Shown here piece by piece: positions 8,625 through 16,097 of a DNA stretch of 64,000 nucleotides. Location of the stretch: contig JABFGG010000023.1 in NCBI GenBank assembly GCA_013112575.1, positions 1-64,000 of the forward strand. The letters are read 5' to 3'. This DNA is from Chloroflexota bacterium (lineage in GTDB: Bacteria > Chloroflexota > Anaerolineae > Anaerolineales > UBA11579). Made by a program: the position numbers and the translations under genes. The number at the start of each line of letters is the position of its first letter. The first letter of the stretch is position 1. The notes below the pieces were generated by a model, which was not told where the DNA came from, did no database searches, and saw only the letters and a program-made list of their open reading frames with translations.

Positions 8625-9011
8625 TTCGGTCGGAGATGGATTCAGTCTTGCAGCTAGATCGCGTAATTGTTCGTAACTGATCGGTTTGATGAAGACGAAG
8701 TCGGCCTCGTCCTGCAAAGCCTGCGCCGCCCGCGGGTCGCCGGTGGAAATGATCACCTTGGTTTTGATCAAGCGCGCGTTGTTCTTGATCTGGCGCAAAA
8801 TGACTTCGCCATCCAAAAAGGGCAAATGCAGGTCTAGCAGGATCAGGTCAGGCGTTTCGAAGGCCAGACGTGCCTGGGCTTCCTGCCCTGTGCCGATGAT
8901 CTCGGCCTGGTAGCCGGATTCTTTGAGGGCTTCACCGGCAATAAAAGCGATGTCGGCGTTGTCCTCGATTATGAGTGCGAAGGGTGTGCTCATGGTTGTA
9001 TTTACGGTCAT
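8622..9011 (-). CDS. Stand-alone response-regulator receiver protein
   Basis: A single CheY-like domain. It shows the acidic pair in IIEDNADIAF, the phospho-acceptor Asp in LILLDLHLPFLDG, Thr/Ser in VIISTGD, and Lys in VFIKPISYEQL. There is no output domain in 129 residues. The start could be 9011 or the in-frame ATG at 8993; neither has a good ribosome site. No kinase lies beside it, so its partner must be elsewhere. Confidence 0.88.
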   Translation of the reverse strand: MTVNTTMSTPFALIIEDNADIAFIAGEALKESGYQAEIIGTGQEAQARLAFETPDLILLDLHLPFLDGEVILRQIKNNARLIKTKVIISTGDPRAAQALQDEADFVFIKPISYEQLRDLAARLNPSPTE

Positions 9012-9106
9012 AACACCAGTACAGTCTTTTTTGTTACATAATTTAGCATTTGCACCTTTTACTATACTCAGGCAGGTTGGGCAGTGGCAATAGGCTCATG
9101 GTCATG

Positions 9107-9278
9107 TGTAATCGGCGGGAAATCTTGGAGGAAGATTGATGATACGAGCCGCCGATTACATTAGCAATTGACCTTGGATAGTTCTACTCTTCAGTTTGAT
9201 GTGGCCAATTGCTACGATTTGGTATGGACTCTTATCTTGAGCTAATCAAAATGGCTGCAATGCTGTACAAAAGTACAG
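9107..9278. other. Structured intergenic region with nested inverted repeats
   Basis: The 343-base gap between the receiver gene and the flavin reductase gene holds no gene I can support. It has three inverted repeats: tgtaatcggcgg (9107-9118) with ccgccgattaca (9149-9160); tagcaattg (9162-9170) with caattgcta (9206-9214); and ctgtac (9263-9268) with gtacag (9273-9278). Within the first loop, aatctt and aagatt form another short hairpin. It could be an RNA leader, a small RNA, or a remnant of a small mobile repeat. Confidence 0.5.
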
Positions 9279-9309
9279 GCCCAAAAGCTGCCTTCAACAG
9301 TAAAATAGT

Positions 9310-9337
9310 TTGACATTGAATTATATTTTTGTATGAG
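9310..9337 (+). promoter_or_regulatory. Promoter of the flavin reductase gene
   Basis: A perfect TTGACA (9310-9315) is followed after 16 bases by TATGAG (9332-9337). The ribosome site GGAGG and the ATG at 9355 follow at normal distances. Confidence 0.5.
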
Positions 9338-9354
9338 AACTAATGGAGGAAGTA

Positions 9355-9846
9355 ATGTCCGAAAACCCAATTAGTGATGCCCTTAACGCAATCCCCTACG
9401 GCTTTTATGCCCTTACCAGCCGTGATGGCGACGACCGCAACGTGATGGTAGTGAACTGGTTCACGCAGGTGTCTTTTGAGCCGCAGCACGTGGGCATTGG
9501 TTTGCAGGTGACTTCGTATACCTACGGCCTGATTGAGAAGGGTCAGGTCTTTGGCATCAATGTCTTTCACAAGGACGATGCCGAGGTGATTAAACAGTTC
9601 ACCAAGAGCCGCGAAAAGAACCCGGAGAAATTCGAGGCGGCCAATTACAGTGATGGTGAAGTTACCGGCGTGCCCATTCTGGATGAAGCAGCTGCTTACA
9701 TGGAGTGCGAAGTCGTCGGCAAAGTGGAAACTGGCAGCGGTCATGACATGATCGTGGGTAAAGTTGTGGCGGCAGGCCTGCGCAAAGAACTCAAGGTGGA
9801 AGATACCTTGACTCTGCCAGATATTGGTTGGAGCTACGCCGGATAA
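9355..9846 (+). CDS. Flavin reductase-like (FMN-binding split-barrel) protein
   Basis: I chose the ATG at 9355 because GGAGG precedes it by a normal gap. The 163-residue product matches the DIM6/NTAB flavin reductase group: IPYGFYALTSRDGDDRNVMV near the N-terminus, SYTYGLIEKGQVFGINV in the middle, and AAAYMECEVVGKVETG in the second half. Such proteins bind FMN in the cytoplasm and pass electrons from NAD(P)H to free flavin or a partner oxygenase. No partner gene is adjacent. It appears to be a single-gene transcript. Confidence 0.85.
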   Translation: MSENPISDALNAIPYGFYALTSRDGDDRNVMVVNWFTQVSFEPQHVGIGLQVTSYTYGLIEKGQVFGINVFHKDDAEVIKQFTKSREKNPEKFEAANYSDGEVTGVPILDEAAAYMECEVVGKVETGSGHDMIVGKVVAAGLRKELKVEDTLTLPDIGWSYAG

Positions 9847-9856
9847 GGAATGAACT

Positions 9857-9880
9857 GGGCACACCACGGTGCGCCCCTAC
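9857..9880. repeat. GTAGGGGC-type dispersed palindrome, diverged copy
   Basis: The sequence gggcacacc ... ggtgcgcccctac is a shortened form of the palindrome at 12013-12040. It directly follows the flavin reductase stop codon. Confidence 0.45.
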
Positions 9881-9890
9881 GCTTTTATTA

Positions 9891-9928
9891 ACGCCGTGTG
9901 GAATATCCACACGGCGTGTTGCTATAAT
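9891..9928 (+). promoter_or_regulatory. 27-bp palindrome over a leaderless promoter
   Basis: A perfect 12-bp inverted repeat with a 3-base centre (acgccgtgtgga ata tccacacggcgt, 9891-9917) covers the -35 region. An extended -10 box TGCTATAAT (TATAAT 9923-9928) follows, and the ATG at 9935 comes 6 bases later. Transcription should start at or beside the start codon. The palindrome is either an operator or the terminator of the flavin reductase gene; it has no T-run. Confidence 0.6.
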
Positions 9929-9934
9929 GGAGCT

Positions 9935-11034
9935 ATGCAAATACAGGCTGCTGTTTTTTATGAACCAGGAGTACCCTTCAAAGTTGAGACACTGGAATTA
10001 GATGAACCGCGTGAAGGGGAGGTATTGGTTAAGATTGCCGCCGCGGGTGTGTGCCATAGCGATTATCACCTGATGACCGGGGCACTGCGCCATAAGAAAC
10101 CCGTTGTGCCCGGCCATGAAGGCTCCGGACATGTAGTTAAGGTGGGGCCGGGCGTAAAGCGCATAAAAGCTGATGATTTTGTGGCTCTCAATTGGGCACC
10201 CAACTGCGGCGAGTGTTTTTACTGTCTGGAGGATCGCCCCTCATTATGCGATACCTTTATCCCATCCATTTGGGCCGGAACCATGCTGGATGGCACATCG
10301 CGCCTTTCTAAAAACGGGGAGCCTGTTTATCACTTCAGCGCTGTGGCCTGTTTCGCTGAATATGCCGTCGTGCCCCAAGAAAGCTGCGTGGTTTTGCCTG
10401 CCGAAGTGCCGCGGAGGTGGCGGCCCTGATCGGTTGCGCCGTCACCACAGGCGTAGGGTCTGTGCTCAACACGGCAGAAGTCAAGGCCGGCAGCAGTGTA
10501 GTGGTGTTTGGTGCAGGTGGCGTGGGCTTGAGCACTATTTTAGGCGCACAGTTGGCTGGAGCCAGCCGCATTATCGCAGTAGACCTTAATCAAGAAAAAC
10601 TTGATCTGGCGCGGGAGTTTGGTGCCACCCACACTTTAATGGCTAATGAGGATGTCGAGGAACAAGCACAGGCGCTTACAGAAGGTCGCGGTGCTGATTA
10701 CGTCTTTGAAGCCATTGGTATTCCAAGTGTGCAGGAACTGGCATTTAGCGTGCTGCGTCCCGGTGGCAGCCTGATATTAACGGGGATTTCCCCGATGGGC
10801 AGTGAGACTAATCTGCCTGGGGCGGTCATCACCCGCAAAGAGATCACCATCAAAGGTTCGTATTATGGCAGCGCCAACACAGCTCGCGAGTTCCCCATGT
10901 ATGCTGACCTCTATTTGAATGGCAAGCTGGACCTTGATCGTCTTATTTCCAAAAGATATTCATTGGATCAGATCAACGCGGCCTACGATGATTTGATCGA
11001 AGGTAAAACTGCACGTGGAGTGATTGTGTTTTGA
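9935..11034 (+). pseudogene. Zinc-dependent alcohol dehydrogenase, broken by a one-base frameshift
   Basis: The first frame (MQIQAAVFYEPGVPF) carries the catalytic-zinc motif GVCHSDYHLMTG, GHEGSGHVV and the structural-zinc cluster CGECFYCLEDRPSLC. It runs off frame at about 10410. The second frame resumes as VAALIGCAVTTGVGSVLN, followed by the Rossmann motif VFGAGGVGLS. At 10408-10414 the sequence reads ccgcgg where ccgccgg would restore one 366-residue medium-chain dehydrogenase (Rxyl/FDH-like subgroup). It is a real mutation or a sequencing error. The enzyme would oxidise or reduce alcohols and aldehydes with NAD(P). The ECF gene starts 1 base after its stop. Confidence 0.88.
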
Positions 11035-11035
11035 A

Positions 11036-12013
11036 ATGCGCGATTTCAATAGCGAAACCTTGAATAGTCAGGAAGATTTTACGGCCCACGTGGAAACCCA
11101 CCGCCGAGAATTACTGGTGCATTGTTATCGCATGATGGGCTCGGTGCTGGATGCCGAGGATATGTTGCAGGAGACATTTCTGCGCGCCTGGCAGAAACGC
11201 GACAGTTTCCGCGGTACTGGCACACTGCGTTCCTGGCTGTACCGCATTGCGACCAATGTTTGTCTGGATACACTCGATAAACAGAAAGCCCCCAAACGCT
11301 CCTTACAACACACTGACTATCCACCCGCCGACCCCAATGCTCCCTTTGCACCACCGGTCATGGAGCCAGTGTGGCTGGAGCCTTTCCCGGATGCCTGGCT
11401 GCCCGCCGATGAAGACAGCCCTGAAGTGCGCTACACCCAGCAGGAAAGCATACGTCTGGCCTTCCTGACGGCCTTGCAGCAACTGGCCCCGCGCCAACGT
11501 GCTGTGCTCCTGATGCGCGACGTGCTGGGCTTACGTGCTGCCGAAACCGCCGAGTTCCTGGGGGATAGTGTATCTTCAGTCAATAGCGCTTTGTATCGCG
11601 CTCGACAGGTGCTGGATGAAGAGTTGGGTACAAATAAAGGTAAATCCAAAACACCCGAAGGAGAGTTGCGCGCCTTATTGGAGCGTTACGTAGACGCTTG
11701 GCAAAATGCAGACGTGGACGCCTTTACCGCCCTGCTGCGCGAAGATGCTTTGTTCACCATGCCGCCCTCATCTACCTGGTACCAGGGCAGGGAAAATATT
11801 GGGCTGGCTGCTCGCAATCTGCTTTTCCTGGATGCGGGTTTATGGCGTTTGGAGGCGCTTGAACTAAACGACCAGGCTGCTTATACACTTTTGCAGCGCA
11901 CCGAGGGCGGGGCCTATGTCCCCTTTGCGTTGATGGTGCTTGATGTGGATGATGACGCCATTTCGGGCATCACCGTTTTTACCAACCCCCAGATCGTCAA
12001 TAAATTGCAGTAG
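11036..12013 (+). CDS. ECF sigma factor with C-terminal SnoaL-like domain
   Basis: The ATG at 11036 lies directly after the dehydrogenase stop. Residues about 15-85 form sigma region 2 (HRRELLVHCYRMMGSVLDAE, LQETFLRAWQKRDSF, LRSWLYRIATNVCLD). Residues about 130-200 form region 4 (LQQLAPRQRAVLLMRDVLGL, EFLGDSVSSVNSALYRARQ). The last 110 residues resemble a SnoaL/NTF2 fold (YVDAWQNADVDAFTALLRED, PPSSTWYQGRENIG), as in the SigJ/SigX5-like ECF groups where this domain controls activity. There is no anti-sigma gene nearby, which fits that type. Its targets are unknown; the coupled dehydrogenase may be a readout. Confidence 0.85.
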   Translation: MRDFNSETLNSQEDFTAHVETHRRELLVHCYRMMGSVLDAEDMLQETFLRAWQKRDSFRGTGTLRSWLYRIATNVCLDTLDKQKAPKRSLQHTDYPPADPNAPFAPPVMEPVWLEPFPDAWLPADEDSPEVRYTQQESIRLAFLTALQQLAPRQRAVLLMRDVLGLRAAETAEFLGDSVSSVNSALYRARQVLDEELGTNKGKSKTPEGELRALLERYVDAWQNADVDAFTALLREDALFTMPPSSTWYQGRENIGLAARNLLFLDAGLWRLEALELNDQAAYTLLQRTEGGAYVPFALMVLDVDDDAISGITVFTNPQIVNKLQ

Positions 12014-12040
12014 TAGGGGCACAGCGCGCTGCGCCCCTAC
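12013..12040. repeat. GTAGGGGC-type 28-bp palindrome
   Basis: gtaggggc ... gcccctac forms a 28-bp near-perfect palindrome between two convergent genes. A T-rich stretch follows, so it may also terminate the ECF transcript. Related copies occur at 9857, 13909, 58814 and 59827. Confidence 0.65.
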
Positions 12041-12048
12041 TTGTTTTA

Positions 12049-12297
12049 CTAGCCTGCGTTGATGGCCTTGGCTTCGTTGTAGCCGTCGATGGCCAGGAAG
12101 GTGTTCATGATGAACACGGCGGCGAACATGATGGGGAACAGGGCCGGGGCCTGCGTTTGCAGGTTGAGTTCCACGTAGGTCAGCATGATGGCAGCCACGG
12201 TCAGAGCAGCACCCAGTCCACGGCGGCGGCCATTGTAGAAGTAGCCAGGGCCAGCAAATAAGAAGTTCAACACAGCAGCGATCCAGGGGTTTTTCAT
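12049..12297 (-). CDS. Small multi-pass membrane protein
   Basis: The ATG at 12297 follows a strong GGAGG ribosome site. The 82-residue protein opens MKNPWIAAVLNFLFAGPGYFYNGRRRG, a pattern common in small TM2-like membrane proteins. It has hydrophobic stretches at about 5-20, 28-45 and 52-70. The function is unknown. Base composition and codon use look native. Confidence 0.72.
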   Translation of the reverse strand: MKNPWIAAVLNFLFAGPGYFYNGRRRGLGAALTVAAIMLTYVELNLQTQAPALFPIMFAAVFIMNTFLAIDGYNEAKAINAG

Positions 12298-12457
12298 TTT
12301 CTTCCTCCAAAAAAGAGATTGTTTAATTTCACTCTATATGACGGCTTTTCTCCTTAAAACTACGCGCTGTTTTAGAAATTCGTGATTACAATAGCTGTGA
12401 GGAGTGTGGAGCGGGAACCATTTCCCGCGATATGCCGTCTATTGCTAATACACCTAG

Positions 12458-12564
12458 TGTTCCGTTTCATGTGATTCCACGTATCGTATTGATGGAATAC
12501 GGAACAATTAAACTTTGTCAAAGAAGAACTATTATTTTTCTTACGTAGGTTTTTTTGACAAAGT
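12458..12564 (+). promoter_or_regulatory. Inverted repeats upstream of the DUF2330 gene
   Basis: In the 289-base gap before 12587 two repeat pairs stand out: tgttccgt (12458-12465) with acggaaca (12499-12506), and actttgtcaaa (12512-12522) with tttgacaaagt (12554-12564). The second contains TTGTCAA/TTGACAA halves like those at the carotenoid promoter. They may be operator sites or leader hairpins; the role is unproven. Confidence 0.4.
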
Positions 12565-12586
12565 ACAACTCGAAGGAGGATTCACC

Positions 12587-13882
12587 ATGAAAACGCATAA
12601 GCGTTTGATATTGCTGTGCATGGCGCTCATGTTGGCTTTGCCGCTCAGTTTGTTGGCGGTCATGCCGGCCCATGCCTGTGGGGGGCTGTTTTGCCAGAAC
12701 GTACCCGTTGACCAGAATGCCGAACGCATTATCTTTAGCCAGAACCGTGATGGCACCATCTCAGCGCTGATCCAGATCCAGTACACGGGTGCGGCCCCGG
12801 ACTTTTCCTGGATCCTGCCCCTGCCTGCGCCGATCGGCGAAGAAGACCTGGCCGTGCCGGAAACGGCGGCGACTGCTTTCCAGGAGTTGGAACTGGCTAC
12901 CAACCCGGTCTTCATTCCACCGCCCGCACCTGAGTGCGCCATTGTGGAATTTGAAGATGCGATACCTATGGCTGAATCCGCTGCGGGGGATGTGGAGATC
13001 TTTGCATCTGGGGAAGTGGGGCCCTTCGGCTTTGATGTGATCGGTTCCGAAGACCCTACGGCTCTCATCCGTTGGCTGCGTGATAACGAGTATCGCGTAG
13101 AAGAACCTATGGAACCACTCATCAACGTATATGTAGAGGAAGGTTTCAGTTTCCTGGCGATGCGCTTGTTGCCGGACGAAGACGTGGATTCGATTGCACC
13201 TATCGAAGTAACCTATCCTTCCGAAGCGCCTATGATTCCCTTGCGCCTGACCGCTGTGGCGGCTAACGATGATATGGCCGTGCTGACCTGGTTCTATGCC
13301 GACCGCCAGGCTGTGCCCGTCAATTTCGCGCATATGGAGATCGCCGACGAAGAACTGACCTTCTTCACTTTTGGCGGCAACAACTACCGTACCTTGATGG
13401 GGCAGCGCGCCGATGAGTTTGGGGGGCAGGCTTTCATCACGGAATACGCGGCTCCCACGCGCGAACTATTTGTCTCCGATCCATATCTGGCAGATCTGCA
13501 CGAACGTTTCCCTTACGTTACGCGCCTCAACACCGTGATCTCGCCGGAAGAGATGACCGTCGATCCAGTGTTTGCTTATGACCCTAACGCCAAGGACGTT
13601 TCCAATATACATGACCTCAGTGGCATGACCGGTTTGTATGATTGCGAACGCGATGCTGCAAGCAATGATGGTGGGATAGTCCTGCCCTTCATTGGCCCCA
13701 TCTTCTCTGGCGACAACAACAATGGCGAAGAAGGTCAGACCGGGGAGCCTGCGGCCAGTGGGCCGAGCCTGGGTACAGGTGAAGTACTGGTGCTGGGCGT
13801 CGTGGTAGGCGGCCTGCTTGTCGGCTTATTGGTCGCTGCTATTGGGGTGGGAGTGCTCTTAGGGCGACGGCAGAAGAGTTAG
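12587..13882 (+). CDS. DUF2330 surface protein
   Basis: The ATG at 12587 is preceded by GAAGGAGG. The 431-residue product has a signal peptide (LILLCMALMLALPLSLLA) and a Cys motif HACGGLFC, then the long DUF2330 domain beginning QNAERIIFSQNRDGTISALI and PDFSWILPLPAPIGEEDL. Near the C-terminus come a Gly/Asn-rich spacer and a membrane anchor (VLVLGVVVGGLLVGLLVAA) followed by RRQKS. It is probably exposed outside the cell and held by its C-terminal helix. The molecular role of DUF2330 is not known. Confidence 0.85.
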   Translation: MKTHKRLILLCMALMLALPLSLLAVMPAHACGGLFCQNVPVDQNAERIIFSQNRDGTISALIQIQYTGAAPDFSWILPLPAPIGEEDLAVPETAATAFQELELATNPVFIPPPAPECAIVEFEDAIPMAESAAGDVEIFASGEVGPFGFDVIGSEDPTALIRWLRDNEYRVEEPMEPLINVYVEEGFSFLAMRLLPDEDVDSIAPIEVTYPSEAPMIPLRLTAVAANDDMAVLTWFYADRQAVPVNFAHMEIADEELTFFTFGGNNYRTLMGQRADEFGGQAFITEYAAPTRELFVSDPYLADLHERFPYVTRLNTVISPEEMTVDPVFAYDPNAKDVSNIHDLSGMTGLYDCERDAASNDGGIVLPFIGPIFSGDNNNGEEGQTGEPAASGPSLGTGEVLVLGVVVGGLLVGLLVAAIGVGVLLGRRQKS

Positions 13883-13908
13883 AAAATAGATTTGTAGTCT
13901 TTATGTGA

Positions 13909-13933
13909 GGGCGACCAGCCGGTCGCCCTTTTT
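13909..13933 (+). terminator. Terminator of the DUF2330 gene
   Basis: The stem gggcgacc / ggtcgccc has a 4-base loop and is followed by TTTTT. The same stem sequence occurs as a palindrome at 58818-58837, so it may derive from the dispersed repeat. Confidence 0.85.
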
Positions 13934-14008
13934 GTTTTGTAAGAAAAACTCCCCGCCCCTCGTCTGGGTTGAGGACTTAAAACCACATTATTGTCAGGAG
14001 CTTCACCC

Positions 14009-14548
14009 ATGGACTTACCTATGCATCCCGATCTCAAGGTCGGTAATAAATTCCCCAATTTCGAACTGCCCGATCACACCGGTGAAATGCGCAAACTGTC
14101 GCAGTTGATCCGTGGCTTTCCCACGGTGTTGGTCTTCAGCCGCGGTTACTTCTGCCCCAAAGACCGCCGCCAGTTGCAGAACTACGTTGATTATCTGCAG
14201 CCCGAGTTGCGCGTCAATTATTGCAATATGGTGACCGTATCGGTCGATGACCAGATGTTGACCACCGAAGTGCGTGACCAGTTGGATGCCAATTGGACTT
14301 TCCTGAGTGACGCGGACCGCGAACTATTGCACGAATTGCAAATGGTAGACGTCACTGACCCGGCCCACGGCGAGATCTACATCCCCTACACGTTCGTCCT
14401 CGACCGTGACCGCACCATTTACAAGATCTATAATGGCTGGTGGTACGCTGGCCGCCCCACCGTGGAAGAGCTGCGCATGGATTTTCGTGCTCTCCTGAGC
14501 AAGCGCCCCGATTGGGCCTATAAAGAACCTGAACGAGAAATCGCCTGA
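14009..14548 (+). CDS. Peroxiredoxin-like (AhpC/TSA, redoxin) protein
   Basis: The start at 14009 follows CAGGAG. The 179 residues form one thioredoxin-fold domain: LKVGNKFPNFELPDHTGE at the N-terminus, then PTVLVFSRGYFCPKDRRQL with the only likely peroxidatic Cys. The motif differs from the classic PxxxTxxC of peroxiredoxins, so the reaction is uncertain. The C-terminal half has IPYTFVLDRDRTIYKIYNGWWYAGRP. No resolving Cys is obvious. It is a single transcript, with a terminator just downstream. Confidence 0.8.
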   Translation: MDLPMHPDLKVGNKFPNFELPDHTGEMRKLSQLIRGFPTVLVFSRGYFCPKDRRQLQNYVDYLQPELRVNYCNMVTVSVDDQMLTTEVRDQLDANWTFLSDADRELLHELQMVDVTDPAHGEIYIPYTFVLDRDRTIYKIYNGWWYAGRPTVEELRMDFRALLSKRPDWAYKEPEREIA

Positions 14549-14557
14549 GAATACAGA

Positions 14558-14586
14558 GATCATTCGCAAGAATGGTCTTTTTCTTT
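14558..14586 (+). terminator. Terminator of the redoxin gene
   Basis: The stem gatcattc / gaatggtc has the tetraloop gcaa and is followed by TTTTTCTTT. Confidence 0.8.
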
Positions 14587-14616
14587 CCACCTGATAGCCT
14601 TGTAAGCCCCCCAGCG

Positions 14617-14675
14617 TTGACGATTCAGAGGCCTTCATGGTATCATCCAGCGCGGCTTTTCGGCTGACGAAAAGC
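14617..14675 (+). promoter_or_regulatory. Promoter and 5' hairpin of the infC operon
   Basis: TTGACG (14617-14622), 18 bases, TATCAT (14641-14646). The transcript should begin near 14653. It would start with a perfect 8-bp hairpin, gcttttcg / cgaaaagc (14655-14662 and 14668-14675), followed by ATTTTATTT. This may be an early attenuator or a 5'-protecting hairpin. Confidence 0.5.
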
Positions 14676-14709
14676 ATTTTATTTAACAAGTAGTATTGAG
14701 GAGCACGCA

Positions 14710-15225
14710 ATAAGCGCCGAAGAATATCGGATAAACCAAAGCATTAGAGCACGTGAGGTTCGTTTAATTGACGCCACCGGTGAAAACCGCGGCGTCGTTG
14801 AAATCAAAGAGGCTTTGCAGATCGCCCGAGAAGCCGAACTTGACCTTGTGGAAGTTGCTCCCAATGCGAAACCGCCAGTAGCGCGTGTCATCGATTATGG
14901 AAAATTCGTTTACGAAAAGACCAAAAAAGATCGAGAAGCGCGCCGGGCACAGAAAAAAATTGAGATCAAAGAGATCCGGCTGCGGCCCAAAACCTCAGAG
15001 CATCACCGTGGTTTCAAAGTAAAAAATGCTCGTCGCTGGCTCGGAGAAGGCAAAAAAGTTAAAGTGCGCGTCCGCTTTAGGGGACGCGAGCGAGATTATC
15101 CGGAGCTTGCTCTGGAAGATATGAAAGAGATCGCTGAGGAATTGCAGGACATTTCAGTGATTGAACATGCGCCCTCATTTGAAGGACGCACCCTGCTGAT
15201 GGTGTTAGCTCCGCAAGAAGCTTAG
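14710..15225 (+). CDS. infC: Translation initiation factor IF-3, apparent ATA start
   Basis: The first in-frame ATG lies deep inside the gene (14815), yet the conserved IF-3 start (EYRINQSIRAREVRLIDATG) is encoded upstream in the same frame. GAGGAG at 14698-14703 precedes an ATA codon at 14710 by six bases, giving a 171-residue protein of normal length. An in-frame ATT at 14695 is a weaker option. Non-AUG starts on infC are known in other bacteria and let IF-3 repress its own synthesis. N-domain about 1-75; C-domain about 85-171 (IKEIRLRPKTSEHH, KVKVRVRFRGRE). It is the first gene of infC-rpmI-rplT. Confidence 0.93.
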   Translation: MSAEEYRINQSIRAREVRLIDATGENRGVVEIKEALQIAREAELDLVEVAPNAKPPVARVIDYGKFVYEKTKKDREARRAQKKIEIKEIRLRPKTSEHHRGFKVKNARRWLGEGKKVKVRVRFRGRERDYPELALEDMKEIAEELQDISVIEHAPSFEGRTLLMVLAPQEA

Positions 15226-15311
15226 CCCATCAATAAAATCTAAGCAGTCAACCAGAGATCCGCGGCAGCAGTTGCAGACCGCGGACTTTGTGTGAAATGT
15301 AGGAGTTAGCT

Positions 15312-15593
15312 GTGGCTGGTAAATCGAAAAAGAAACAAGCGACCAAAAAGGGCAAGTACAAGCTCAAGACGCATAAAGCGACCTCAAAGCGCTTTAAGTT
15401 GTCCGGGTCGGGTAAGTTGATGCGCACCAAAGGCGGCAAGAGCCACTTCCGTCGTCGTGCCTCGTCCCGCACCAAGCGCCAGTTTGATGAAATGCTGGTG
15501 GTGCAGGGCAAAGGCTTTAACAAGCGCATTCGCCGTTTAGCCCCGTACATGGGCAAATACAAGGCGAACCCCAACGCCCGTACCGCGAAATAG
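15312..15593 (+). CDS. rpmI: 50S ribosomal protein L35, long form
   Basis: A GTG start at 15312 follows TAGGAG. The typical L35 core is present: YKLKTHKATSKRFKLSGSGK, GKSHFRRRASSRTKRQ. At 93 residues it is longer than the usual 64-67, with a basic N-terminal extension (MAGKSKKKQATKKG) and a C-terminal tail. It binds 23S rRNA in the large subunit. It lies between infC and rplT as in most bacteria. Confidence 0.93.
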   Translation: MAGKSKKKQATKKGKYKLKTHKATSKRFKLSGSGKLMRTKGGKSHFRRRASSRTKRQFDEMLVVQGKGFNKRIRRLAPYMGKYKANPNARTAK

Positions 15594-15686
15594 TCCTATC
15601 CGTTCTTAGTTGCTGCTGTTGGGTGCAAGCAACGGCCAGTTGAAACTTGAAGGCTGGCGGCGCCCAGGGGTGGCAGGAGGTTTAGT

Positions 15687-16034
15687 ATGGCACGAGTAAA
15701 AACCGGCATCGTCCGTAGGCGACGCCACAAGAAGATCCTGAAATTGACCAAAGGCCAGTACGGCACGCGCTCCAAGCTTTTCCGCCGCGCCAACGAGGCC
15801 ATGATGAAGAGCCTGTGGTACTCCTACCGCGACCGCCGCCAGCGCAGGCGCGACTTGCGCCGTTTGTGGATCGCTCGCATCAATGCCGCTGCCCGACTGA
15901 ATGGCACAACCTACAGCCGATTGATCCATGCACTGAAGAAGGCCGACATCCAGCTCAACCGCAAGGTGCTGGCCGATATGGCCGTGCGTGACCCTGAGGC
16001 CTTTTCTGCAGTCGTTGGTCAGGCAACCAGCTAA
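15687..16034 (+). CDS. rplT: 50S ribosomal protein L20
   Basis: The 115-residue protein has the L20 signature: [60 protein letters not shown] and [20 protein letters not shown]. It has normal family length. GGAGG lies 10 bases before the ATG. The gene ends the infC operon, just before a strong terminator. L20 is essential early in large-subunit assembly and often represses this operon; no L20 binding site was identified here. Confidence 0.97.
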   Translation: MARVKTGIVRRRRHKKILKLTKGQYGTRSKLFRRANEAMMKSLWYSYRDRRQRRRDLRRLWIARINAAARLNGTTYSRLIHALKKADIQLNRKVLADMAVRDPEAFSAVVGQATS

Positions 16035-16056
16035 TTTCCAAACCAATGTAAACTGA

Positions 16057-16085
16057 ACGGGACGGCATAGCCGTCCCGTTTTTTA
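16057..16085 (+). terminator. Terminator of infC-rpmI-rplT
   Basis: A perfect 10-bp stem acgggacggc / gccgtcccgt with a 3-base loop is followed by TTTTTT. Confidence 0.92.
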
Positions 16086-16097
16086 TAGGGAGCATCC

